This document shows positions 1 to 5,914 of a DNA stretch of 7,394 nucleotides, one piece after another. The notes under the pieces are model-generated. The model made no database searches. It had not been told where the DNA came from and saw only the letters and a program-made list of their open reading frames with translations. This DNA is from DATDYW01 sp044375695 (GTDB taxonomy: Bacteria; Patescibacteriota; Minisyncoccia; Phycocordibacterales; JAACPR01), in assembly GCA_044375695.1 (NCBI GenBank), contig JBILMG010000036.1:1-7394 (forward strand). The letters are read 5' to 3'. Positions within the stretch are counted from its first letter, which is position 1; each line of letters starts with the position of its first letter. The translations under genes and the position numbers were made by a program.

Positions 1-120
1 GACGAGGGCGCCGAGGCGGCGGGGAAGAGCCGCGAAGCCCTCTTGGCCGAGGCGCCGAAAGCTCGCGACGGCTTCGTTGAGGTGCAGAAGGTTCTCGGCG
101 GTCGCGGCGGAGAAGCGTAG
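1..120 (+). CDS. gatC: Aspartyl/glutamyl-tRNA amidotransferase subunit C, C-terminal fragment
   Basis: Frame 1 is open from the first base to a TAG at 118-120 and gives the last 39 residues of a protein. The segment begins with Asp-Glu, has a helix rich in Ala, Glu and Arg, then APKARDGFVEVQKVLGG. GatC proteins end in this way: a REDE-type stretch, a helix, then an AP..DG(F/Y)..VP.(I/V)L tail. Here the usual VP is VQ. GatC is the small subunit that wraps around GatA and stabilises the GatCAB complex, which converts Glu-tRNA(Gln) and Asp-tRNA(Asn) to the amide forms. The gatA start lies 9 nt downstream on the same strand, the usual gatC-gatA order. The 5' part of the gene is outside the window. 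The call rests on the C-terminal motif plus the neighbour. Confidence 0.82.
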   Translation, partial: DEGAEAAGKSREALLAEAPKARDGFVEVQKVLGGRGGEA

Positions 121-129
121 GAAAATTCG

Positions 130-1548
130 ATGGAAGATCTGACAAAGCTATCGCTCGCCGAAACTGTCGAAGGCCTCCGCGCCAAGAGATTTTCCTCGCG
201 TCAGGTAACGGAGGCCTACCTCGACCGCATCGTCGCCGAGAACGGCAACCTCAATGCCTACCTCGAGGTTTTCGAGGACGCGCTCGCGCAGGCCGATCTT
301 GCCGATGCGCGCATCGCGGCAGAAGGTGACGCCGCGCCCGCGCTCTGCGGCGTGCCGATTTCCGTTAAGGACAATATTCTTGTTGCCGGGCGCCGCGTTT
401 CCGCCGCCTCAAAAATTCTGGAGGGCTACCGCGCGCCGTACTCGTCCGCCGTTGCCGAGAAGCTTGCCGCTGCCGGCGCGGTGCTCCTCGGACGCACCAA
501 CATGGACGAGTTCGCCATGGGTGCCTCGACCGAGACGTCGGCCTACGGCGTCACCCGTAACCCGGTCGCCCCCGACCGCGTTCCTGGCGGCAGCTCTGGT
601 GGCGCCGCGGCGTCCGTAGCGGGAAGCCTGGCCGCCGGCGCGCTCGGGTCTGACACCGGCGGCTCTATTCGCCAGCCGGCGGCTCTCGTCGGCGCGGTCG
701 GCTTCAAGCCGACCTACGGCGCGGTCTCGCGCTACGGGCTCATCGCCATGGCGAGCTCTTTCGACCAGATTGGGCCAATCGCGAAGACCGCCGAGGACGC
801 CAAGATTATTTTTGACGCTATTCGCGGGCAGGATGTCCGCGACCTCACCACCGCCGCAAAAATCGAGGCGCGCGAGGCGAAGGTGGTTGGCGTGCCGAAA
901 GGTTGGGAGGTCGGCGTCGACCAGGACGTTCGCGCCAATTTTGAAAAAACGCTGGAGCGCCTCAAAGCTGACGGCCTCGACGTGCGCGAGATCGAGCTGC
1001 CCACCCTCGCCTCCGCGCTCGCCTGCTACTACATCCTGGTGCCGTCCGAGGTTTCCTCGAACATGGCCCGCTTCGACGGCGTGAAGTTTGGCCAGCGCGT
1101 CTCGGGGAAAGACCTGCTCGATACCTACAAGAAAACCCGCGGCCAGCTTTTGGGTGAAGAGGTGAAGCGCCGCATCCTGATTGGCGCCTACGCGCTCTCC
1201 GCGGGCTACGCCGACGAGTACTACCGCACCGCGCTCCGCGCGCGCCGCGCCATTGCGGCCGACTTCGCCCGCGCCTTTGAGTCGGTCGACGTCATCGCCA
1301 CCCCGACCTCGCCGTACCCGGCCTGGAAGATCGGCGAAAAAATTGAAGACCCGCTCGCCATGTACGCCGCCGACATTTTCACCGTCGCCGCGAACGTGAT
1401 CGGCGCCCCCGCCATTTCTGTGCCAGACGGCGCCGTCACCCGCGACAGCGCCTCGCTCCCGACAGGCCTCCACCTCGTCTCGCCCCGCTGGACCGACGAC
1501 TCCCTGCTCGCGCTGGCGTCGCGTTTTGAAAAAACGCGAGCTGCCTAG
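130..1548 (+). CDS. gatA: Aspartyl/glutamyl-tRNA(Asn/Gln) amidotransferase subunit A (glutaminase)
   Basis: 472 residues, close to the usual 470-490 for GatA. GatA hydrolyses glutamine and passes the ammonia to GatB, which amidates Glu-tRNA(Gln) or Asp-tRNA(Asn) in the cytoplasm. The amidase-signature Ser-cisSer-Lys triad is intact: Lys80 in GVPISVKDN, cis-Ser155 in GGSSGG, and nucleophile Ser179 in SDTGGSIRQPA. This matches Lys79/Ser154/Ser178 of Staphylococcus aureus GatA, offset by one. Other family signatures are TNMDEFAMG (about 123-131), the GFKPTYG.VSRYGLIAMASSFDQIGP block (about 191-216) and the ADEYY region. The ATG is chosen because AGGA at 119-122 sits 7 nt upstream as a Shine-Dalgarno and overlaps the gatC stop; the conserved N-terminus (LSLAETVEGLR) follows at once. 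It is co-transcribed with gatC. No gatB follows here and I see no clear terminator after the TAG stop. The gene looks intact. Confidence 0.97.
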   Translation: MEDLTKLSLAETVEGLRAKRFSSRQVTEAYLDRIVAENGNLNAYLEVFEDALAQADLADARIAAEGDAAPALCGVPISVKDNILVAGRRVSAASKILEGYRAPYSSAVAEKLAAAGAVLLGRTNMDEFAMGASTETSAYGVTRNPVAPDRVPGGSSGGAAASVAGSLAAGALGSDTGGSIRQPAALVGAVGFKPTYGAVSRYGLIAMASSFDQIGPIAKTAEDAKIIFDAIRGQDVRDLTTAAKIEAREAKVVGVPKGWEVGVDQDVRANFEKTLERLKADGLDVREIELPTLASALACYYILVPSEVSSNMARFDGVKFGQRVSGKDLLDTYKKTRGQLLGEEVKRRILIGAYALSAGYADEYYRTALRARRAIAADFARAFESVDVIATPTSPYPAWKIGEKIEDPLAMYAADIFTVAANVIGAPAISVPDGAVTRDSASLPTGLHLVSPRWTDDSLLALASRFEKTRAA

Positions 1549-1597
1549 ATTGCCGGTCTGCGCCTCTCGGGCAAGGCTCACCTCGGCGTGGGTTTCT
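1549..1597. other. Short intergenic gap after gatA, no gene seen
   Basis: The stretch between the gatA stop and the predicted promoter of the vault gene holds no convincing ORF and no hairpin with a T tract. gatA transcripts may therefore read through toward the next gene or end by another mechanism. Confidence 0.4.
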
Positions 1598-1626
1598 TTG
1601 ACAAATAAAGATTTTATAGGTAAAAG
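1598..1626 (+). promoter_or_regulatory. Predicted sigma-70-type promoter of the vault-like gene
   Basis: A perfect TTGACA (1598-1603) is followed after 17 bp by TAAAAG (1621-1626), a 4/6 match to TATAAT. The expected start is near 1633, giving a leader of about 65-70 nt. The leader includes a small hairpin (GCGTC 1626-1630 with GACGC 1639-1643) and then a strongly A-rich, apparently unstructured tract (about 1645-1695). There is no good Shine-Dalgarno before the ATG at 1701; the nearest purine run is AAGAAG at 1692-1697. This is a sequence prediction only. Confidence 0.6.
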
Positions 1627-1700
1627 CGTCTTCGAGCTGACGCCTTAAAAACGTCTGAACCCTCAAAACAAAAAACAAAAAATACAAATACAAGAAGCTT

Positions 1701-4223
1701 ATGGCTGATCCAAATATCAAAGACCTGGTAGTCCTGCCGGGTCAATTCGCCTTTGTGGGCGACAACTCGAAAGGGAACATGACCGTCCTCGTGGGCCCAA
1801 TGCAGCGGAGCCTCGGCACCACCGAGCTGCCGTATTTCTGGGATGCCAGGAAGGGGGACTTCGTTCCCTGTACCGGCGGAAATGCAACCCTGCCGTTCGT
1901 GAAGGTTCCTCAAGGCCACTACGTGGTGCTCGAGAATCCCGCGCCGGAAGGATCAAAGCTGACTCCGGGGCAGCCGATGGCCGCCATCGACATGCAGATG
2001 GGGCGCCGTATCCACATGGAAGGCCCCATGGCCTTCCCGCTCTGGCCAATGCAGAGCGTCACCATCATTCCCGGGCACAGCCTCCGCACCGATCAGTATG
2101 TGCTGGTCGAAGTGGAAGACGAAAATCAGGCCAAGGTGAACGTGGGTAAAGGAATTACCTTCCGCACGGCTAGTTCCGGCGCTGGGCCTCAGCTGCCTAA
2201 TCCAGCTTCTGGTGAGGCTGGCTCAGAGTCTCAGGGAGCTCAGGCTCCGCAGCTTCCTCAGGCGGACGCGCGCCCGACGTTCCCGACAACGCTGGGGGAG
2301 CGATTCATTGTGAAGGGGACAGAGGTTGCCTTCTACATGCCGCCGACCGGGTACCGGGTTATCCCGAACGAGTCCAATGAGTACGTGCGCACCGCCGTGT
2401 CTCTGGAGCGCCTCGAGTACTGCACCCTTCTCGACGAGAACGGGCAGCGTCGTATCGCGAAAGGTCCCGAGGTCGTGTTCCCGCAGCCTACCGAGAGCTT
2501 TGTTGAGATCGAGCAGCCTGGCGGGCGCAGCACCTTCAAAGGGCGCGCCTTCGAGCTGGACGAAATCAAGGGGCTCTACATCAAGGTTACCCAGGACTAC
2601 AAGGAAGAAGACGGAAAGCAGCGAAGGACCGGCGACGAGCTCTTCATCACCGGCCGCGAGCAGCGCATCTACTACCCACGCGTTGAGCACGCCATCATCA
2701 GCTACGGCAAACAGATGGTGCACTACGGGATTGAGATCCCGCGCGGCGACGGTCGCTATGTGATGAATCGTAAGACCGGAGAAATTCGCCTCGTCAAAGG
2801 CGAGACAATCTTCCTGCCTGATCCGCGAGACGAAGTCATCGTCCGCCGCGTTCTGTCCGACCGTGAGGTGGCGTTGCTCTTCCCGGGCAATGAAGAGGCA
2901 CTCGAGGTGAACCGTACCTTCCGCGCCGCCGCCGGTAAGCAGAGTTTCCTCGAGGTAGCTGCTCCGCCTGAAGCTTTGATGCGTCGCGGCCTTGCGGCGA
3001 GCACGCAGAGCTTCGATCGCGGCACCGGCTACACTCCTCCGCGGACGATTACCATCGATTCGAAGTATGACGGAGCCGTGCGCGTGCGCACGTTCCCCGG
3101 CTACGCGATCATGATCGTCAACGGCGAAGGCAAGCGCCGCATCGTCAAGGATGGCGACGTCACGCTCCTCGAGTATGACGAGAAAGTGCACAGCTTCTCG
3201 CTCTCCTCGGGCACGCCAAAGAGCGACCTGCGTCGCGTGGATGGCGTCTACCTGCAGATTGGCAACAACACGGTGTCCGATGTGGTCGAGGTCGAGAGCA
3301 GAGATCTCTGCGCTGTCCGCCTCCGCGTCGCCTACCGCGTGAACTTTGAGGGCGACAAGCCCGAGAAGTGGTTCGCGGTCGAGGATTACATCAAGCTACT
3401 CACCACGAACCTGCGCTCGATGCTGCGAGCCGCGGCCAAAACCCGCGGCATCGTCGAGCTTCAGCAGATGGTCACCGAAATTGTCCGGGACACGATTCTG
3501 GGCAAGTCCGGCGGCGAAGCCGGGCGGCCTGGTCGGAAGTTTGACGAGAACAACATGCGCGTCTACGACGTGGATGTTCTGGACTGCGAAATCACCGACC
3601 CGCAGATTCGCGATCTCATCGACGCAGAGCAGAGAGCCGTGTTCACGCACGAGCTCAGGCTTGGCCAAATTGCTCGCGAGACTCTGCTTGCCAAGTCTCA
3701 GGAAGACGCGGCTCAGCAGGCACTCGAGCTCAAGGCGGCAACCGCTGCTAAGAAATCGGGCACCGAACGGGCGCGCATCGAGCAAGAGGCCGCAAATGTG
3801 GCCTTGGCCCAGAAACTCGAGGCAGACCGTGCCGCCGCCGAAGCTGACGCTAATCGCAGGCAAGCCGAAGCTGATCTCGTTGCCAAGCAGAAGCTCGAAG
3901 AAGGCCTAAAGGCCATCGAAGAGCTGAGGCTCGAGCTGAAGAAGGCTGCCGACGATCACGAGACCGAGGTCAAGAAAGCTCGCGTCGCCATCGACGTCGA
4001 TGCAGACGAGAAACGTCTCAAGGCTATGGGCGACAAGATTGCCGAGGCTCTCACGCACAGCGCCAACGCTGCCGCCATGAAAGATGCTTTGGCAAGCTTC
4101 AGCTTCCCGGTTGCCGGAGGCGAAAACATGGCCGCCGTCCTCAGTCGAGCCTTCAGCGGAACTCCGGCCGGTGCCTGGGTTGCCGGACTGCTCAACCAGG
4201 TGTCTGCCAAGAAGGGCGAATAG
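1701..4223 (+). CDS. Major vault protein (MVP) homologue, full-length
   Basis: 840 residues, against about 860-890 for animal MVP. MVP is the self-assembling shell protein of the vault, a hollow barrel made of two half-vaults in eukaryotes. MVP features are visible in order. (1) An N-terminal segment with V.VGP (about 28-34), then VPQGHYVVLENP (69-80) and FPLWP (112-116), matching MVP VPP.HYC.V.NP and FPLYPGE. (2) Further vault repeats: EYCTLLDENGQRRIAKGP (239-256), GLYIKVTQDY...RRTGDELFITG (291-318), and RYVMNRKTGEIRLVKGETIFL (352-372), like MVP [22 protein letters not shown]. (3) An SPFH-like shoulder, about 445-640, including HSFSLSSGTPK (497-507), VSDVVEVES.D...VRLRVAYRVNFE (525-550) and WFAVEDYI (557-564). 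(4) A long charged Ala/Glu/Lys/Gln helix, about 640-795, the cap helix. (5) A short tail 796-840 like the MVP cap ring. A Pro/Ala/Gln-rich linker (about 155-196) interrupts the repeats. No signal peptide or TM segment, so cytoplasmic. It is monocistronic with its own promoter and terminator. Identification is by remembered family sequence, not by a search. Confidence 0.9.
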   Translation: MADPNIKDLVVLPGQFAFVGDNSKGNMTVLVGPMQRSLGTTELPYFWDARKGDFVPCTGGNATLPFVKVPQGHYVVLENPAPEGSKLTPGQPMAAIDMQMGRRIHMEGPMAFPLWPMQSVTIIPGHSLRTDQYVLVEVEDENQAKVNVGKGITFRTASSGAGPQLPNPASGEAGSESQGAQAPQLPQADARPTFPTTLGERFIVKGTEVAFYMPPTGYRVIPNESNEYVRTAVSLERLEYCTLLDENGQRRIAKGPEVVFPQPTESFVEIEQPGGRSTFKGRAFELDEIKGLYIKVTQDYKEEDGKQRRTGDELFITGREQRIYYPRVEHAIISYGKQMVHYGIEIPRGDGRYVMNRKTGEIRLVKGETIFLPDPRDEVIVRRVLSDREVALLFPGNEEALEVNRTFRAAAGKQSFLEVAAPPEALMRRGLAASTQSFDRGTGYTPPRTITIDSKYDGAVRVRTFPGYAIMIVNGEGKRRIVKDGDVTLLEYDEKVHSFSLSSGTPKSDLRRVDGVYLQIGNNTVSDVVEVESRDLCAVRLRVAYRVNFEGDKPEKWFAVEDYIKLLTTNLRSMLRAAAKTRGIVELQQMVTEIVRDTILGKSGGEAGRPGRKFDENNMRVYDVDVLDCEITDPQIRDLIDAEQRAVFTHELRLGQIARETLLAKSQEDAAQQALELKAATAAKKSGTERARIEQEAANVALAQKLEADRAAAEADANRRQAEADLVAKQKLEEGLKAIEELRLELKKAADDHETEVKKARVAIDVDADEKRLKAMGDKIAEALTHSANAAAMKDALASFSFPVAGGENMAAVLSRAFSGTPAGAWVAGLLNQVSAKKGE

Positions 4224-4246
4224 TTCGGGTTCGTAAAGATAAATCG

Positions 4247-4277
4247 GCGCCACCCCACGGGGTGGCGCTTTTCTTTT
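4247..4277 (+). terminator. Rho-independent terminator after the vault-like gene
   Basis: GCGCCACCCC (4247-4256) pairs perfectly with GGGGTGGCGC (4259-4268). A T-rich tract TTTTCTTTT (4269-4277) follows at once. It lies 24 nt past the stop and separates this gene from the next one on the same strand. Confidence 0.93.
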
Positions 4278-4333
4278 GCCTATTTCCGGGCGCGCCCTTG
4301 GAGCTAGCCGCGCGCTTTGAGAGAATCCGGGGG

Positions 4334-4345
4334 TAAAATCCCCGA
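4334..4345 (+). promoter_or_regulatory. Predicted -10 box with leaderless start for the HEPN membrane protein gene
   Basis: TAAAAT (4334-4339) is a 5/6 match to TATAAT and ends only 6 nt before the ATG at 4346. Initiation would then fall at or next to the start codon and the mRNA would be leaderless, which fits the absence of a Shine-Dalgarno. I see no good -35 at 16-18 bp. The box lies in the loop of a 5-bp inverted repeat (4328-4332 with 4340-4344), which could be an operator or chance. Confidence 0.45.
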
Positions 4346-5440
4346 ATGGCCGACGACAAGAAGAAAGACTCTAAAGGTCCTCCTAAAAAGGACGCGAAAC
4401 CAGCTGAAGGCGGCGGGGGAATCGACACGCTCGGTTTGGTGGTTGGTCTGGTCGGCGCGCTCGTCTTCGTCGCCTACGTGCTCTCGGGGCGTAACCTCTC
4501 GTCGGGCGAGGAGCTTCCCTCGTGGGGCGAGCTCCTGTCCGGCAAGCACGCGCCCGAAGGTTCGCCGCTCAATCCCGGAACAGACGCGGCGCCAGAAGAC
4601 CCAATCGAAATTGGCGCGACGGTGGTGAACGCCGAAGAGGCGGTGGTTCGCGTCGATCTATCCGGCGCGGCGATTGCCGGCCGCCAGGAGGCGCGCGTCA
4701 AAGGGGTAATCAAGCAAGGGCCGGTGACGGCGTTCGGCCAAGAGTGGTACTTCGTCGACTACCCGGAGGCGCCGGACGGATGGGTCGCCGCTTCCTCGGT
4801 TACGCCGAACGTCGGCGCGTACACCGCGCTGCACATTGTCCCCATCCTCTTGGACTTTTTCAGGCCGATCGCGATTGGCCTGGCGCTCGCGGTAGGCATC
4901 CTCATCGCGGCGCTCTGGTGGAAGTCGCAGAAGCAGGAGCAGCTCGCCGAGAAGCGGTCCGCCGAGGCCTACCGCGCCTACCTCGCGCGCACCGGGCGCG
5001 CCCCGGTTGCTCCGGTAGTTCCCGTAGGCGCCCCCGACGGTGCGGCGCCGGCAGGACTCCCGACCGGCGCGTCGGACATTCCCGCCGAGTGGGGGTGGGG
5101 GAGCCCTACGCCGAAGCCTCCGCGCGAGAACGAGCGCTGGGTTCACATTCTTGGCTTGCTGTCGTCGAGCACCACCAGCGAGTGGCGGCAGGCAATCATC
5201 GAGGCGGACATCATGCTCGAGGAAATGCTTCGCGCGATTGGCTACGACGGTGTGTCGATTGGCGACATGCTCAAGAACGTCGATCCGGCGGACTTCGTCA
5301 CGCTCGAGAAGGCTTGGGAAGCGCACAAGGTGCGCAACCAAATCGCGCACCGCGGCATGGATTTCCGCGTAGACCGCAACGCCGCCGAGCGGGTCATCAA
5401 GCTCTACGAAGACGTGTTCCGCGAGTTCAACTACCTCTAG
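4346..5440 (+). CDS. Two-TM membrane protein with SH3-like domain and C-terminal HEPN domain
   Basis: 364 residues. The N-terminus (1-20) is Lys/Asp/Pro-rich and cytosolic-looking. TM1 is about 27-47 (GLVVGLVGALVFVAYVL). Residues about 88-153 look like a bacterial SH3 domain ending in WYFVDYPEAPDGWVAASSV. TM2 is about 171-191 (FFRPIAIGLALAVGILIAALWW), followed by a charged juxtamembrane helix and an Ala/Pro/Gly-rich linker (about 217-260). The C-terminal domain (about 264-364) is helical and carries RNQIAH at 330-335, the RNxxxH (R-x4-H) motif of HEPN domains, after WRQAIIEADIMLEEML and AWEAHK. With two TMs the SH3 part would face outside and the HEPN part the cytosol. HEPN proteins are often RNases, but many are non-catalytic or nucleotide-binding, so the activity here is unknown. 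I recall similar C-terminal domains in Parcubacteria proteins of unknown function. The gene follows the vault gene but lies beyond its terminator. No better start codon is visible. Confidence 0.85.
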   Translation: MADDKKKDSKGPPKKDAKPAEGGGGIDTLGLVVGLVGALVFVAYVLSGRNLSSGEELPSWGELLSGKHAPEGSPLNPGTDAAPEDPIEIGATVVNAEEAVVRVDLSGAAIAGRQEARVKGVIKQGPVTAFGQEWYFVDYPEAPDGWVAASSVTPNVGAYTALHIVPILLDFFRPIAIGLALAVGILIAALWWKSQKQEQLAEKRSAEAYRAYLARTGRAPVAPVVPVGAPDGAAPAGLPTGASDIPAEWGWGSPTPKPPRENERWVHILGLLSSSTTSEWRQAIIEADIMLEEMLRAIGYDGVSIGDMLKNVDPADFVTLEKAWEAHKVRNQIAHRGMDFRVDRNAAERVIKLYEDVFREFNYL

Positions 5441-5575
5441 CGAGGCGCCAGGTCTCGGCTGCGGCTAGGCAAAACTCAATCGCTGTACAGGTGTACCGCT
5501 TCTTTCGTTTTGCCGTCGCCTCGCTCGAGACTGACGCCTCGCTCACGCGAGGCTAAGACTGAAAAACTTGGCACC
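5441..5575. other. Intergenic region upstream of tRNA-fMet with small inverted repeats
   Basis: No gene is seen here. AGCGAGGCG (5439-5447, overlapping the preceding stop) is complementary to CGCCTCGCT (5517-5525). A 7-bp hairpin with loop TCAC lies at 5536-5553 (GCCTCGC/GCGAGGC). Neither is followed by a T tract, so they are not typical intrinsic terminators, though the 5536-5553 hairpin is the best candidate for ending the preceding transcript. Confidence 0.45.
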
Positions 5576-5604
5576 TTGCCAACTGGTCTATTAAGGGGTA
5601 AATT
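5576..5604 (+). promoter_or_regulatory. Predicted promoter of tRNA-fMet
   Basis: TTGCCA (5576-5581) and TAAATT (5599-5604) are separated by 17 bp. The expected start is near 5611, giving a 5' leader of about 16 nt ahead of the mature tRNA. The 17-bp spacing and TA-starting -10 resemble the promoters predicted for the vault and SPFH genes. Confidence 0.55.
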
Positions 5605-5610
5605 ACTACC

Positions 5611-5623
5611 TGTTGCGAATTGA
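5611..5623 (-). repeat. Compressed antisense copy of the tRNA 3' end in the tRNA leader
   Basis: TGTTGCG (5611-5617) is the exact reverse complement of CGCAACA (5693-5699), and the following AATTGA (5618-5623) is the reverse complement of TCAATT in the T loop (5679-5684). The block equals the antisense of the tRNA 3' end with about 8 nt (the G run and TGG) missing. It is short, so chance cannot be excluded, but the order and orientation match the longer inverted copies downstream. Confidence 0.5.
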
Positions 5624-5626
5624 CAT

Positions 5627-5697
5627 CGCGGGGAAGAGTAACGGTTGCTCGCGAGGCTCATAACCTCGAGGAGGTGGTTCAATTCCACCCCCCGCAA
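5627..5697 (+). tRNA. Initiator tRNA, tRNA-fMet (anticodon CAT)
   Basis: A full cloverleaf can be drawn. The acceptor strand CGCGGGG (5627-5633) faces CCCCGCA (5690-5696), with a C1-A72 mismatch, the hallmark of bacterial initiator tRNA. The D arm is 5636-5650 (GAGT/GCTC, loop with GG). The anticodon stem CGAGG/CCTCG (5652-5656, 5664-5668) encloses loop CTCATAA with CAT at 5659-5661. The variable region is 4 nt. The T arm GGTGG/CCACC (5673-5677, 5685-5689) has loop TTCAATT. The discriminator is A5697. No CCA is encoded: CAA follows, so a CCA-adding enzyme is needed. The usual three G-C pairs at the base of the anticodon loop are reduced to two, since the 29-41 pair is A-T. The 3' acceptor strand also belongs to a long downstream palindrome. 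Confidence 0.94.
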
Positions 5698-5750
5698 CAA
5701 GCAGAGAAAAACACCGCGTTAGCGGTGTTTTTCTCTGCTTGTTGCGGGGG
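5689..5750 (+). terminator. Perfect 29-bp palindrome containing the tRNA 3' end; tRNA terminator
   Basis: Positions 5689-5717 pair with 5722-5750 without a mismatch around the loop GTTA. The inner part (AAAAACACCGC / GCGGTGTTTTT) is a typical bidirectional intrinsic terminator. The outer part of the left arm is the mature tRNA 3' acceptor strand and discriminator (5690-5697), and the right arm is its inverted copy. The nascent transcript can therefore form either the cloverleaf acceptor stem or the extended terminator stem, but not both. Confidence 0.85.
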
Positions 5751-5787
5751 AGGAAAGCGCCTGCGCGCTTTCCGTGTGGAATTGAAC
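5739..5787 (-). repeat. Inverted partial copy of the tRNA-fMet 3' half, first copy
   Basis: Read on the minus strand, this gives GTTCAATTCCAC from the T arm and then the CCCCCGCAAC acceptor end. Between them lies an inserted 22-nt hairpin, GGAAAGCGC/GCGCTTTCC (5752-5773). It is an inverted duplicate of part of the adjacent tRNA gene, not a functional tRNA. Confidence 0.7.
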
Positions 5788-5831
5788 GGGCGGAGCGTTG
5801 CCGCGGGGCCTTATCCGCGGCCGCGAGCCGG

Positions 5832-5907
5832 GGTCGCGAACACTTAGCCGTTTGGCGCTCTGGCAAAAATTCAAGGAGCGCCAAATCGGCTTAGTGATTC
5901 GTGACTC
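5832..5907 (+). repeat. Structured repeat hairpin, copy A
   Basis: The conserved outer arms GGTCGCGAACACTTAG (5832-5847) and CTTAGTGATTCGTGACT (5890-5906) pair with one bulged A, one T-T mismatch and G-T wobbles. Inside is a copy-specific stem, CCGTTTGGCGCTC (5848-5860) with GAGCGCCAAATCGG (5876-5889), around a 15-nt loop. A GC-rich hairpin (5800-5806 with 5815-5821) and the motif TTTCCGTGTGGAATTGAAC precede it. No protein is encoded. Confidence 0.8.
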
Positions 5908-5914
5908 AGTTCCT

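Noticed and set aside
409..1581. Long minus-strand open frame opposite gatA (390 codons)
   Set aside because: It is a shadow caused by the G/C-rich third positions of gatA. Its translation is Arg/Gly-rich with no recognisable domain.
2223..3191. 322-codon minus-strand open frame inside the vault gene
   Set aside because: Antisense shadow. No promoter, ribosome site or domain, while the opposite strand has a clear family match.
1701..4223. Plain SPFH/flotillin-like or tellurite-resistance-type coiled-coil protein
   Set aside because: The shoulder and coiled coil alone would allow this, but the first 440 residues match vault repeats in order and the tail after the helix resembles the cap ring.
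4522..5556. 344-codon plus-strand open frame overlapping the HEPN gene
   Set aside because: Out-of-frame translation rich in Arg, Gly and Ala with no motif. The 364-residue frame has TM segments, an SH3-like domain and the HEPN motif.
5739..5787. A second tRNA gene on the minus strand
   Set aside because: Only the T-arm and acceptor 3' pieces are present, split by a hairpin. There is no D arm, anticodon arm or 5' acceptor strand.
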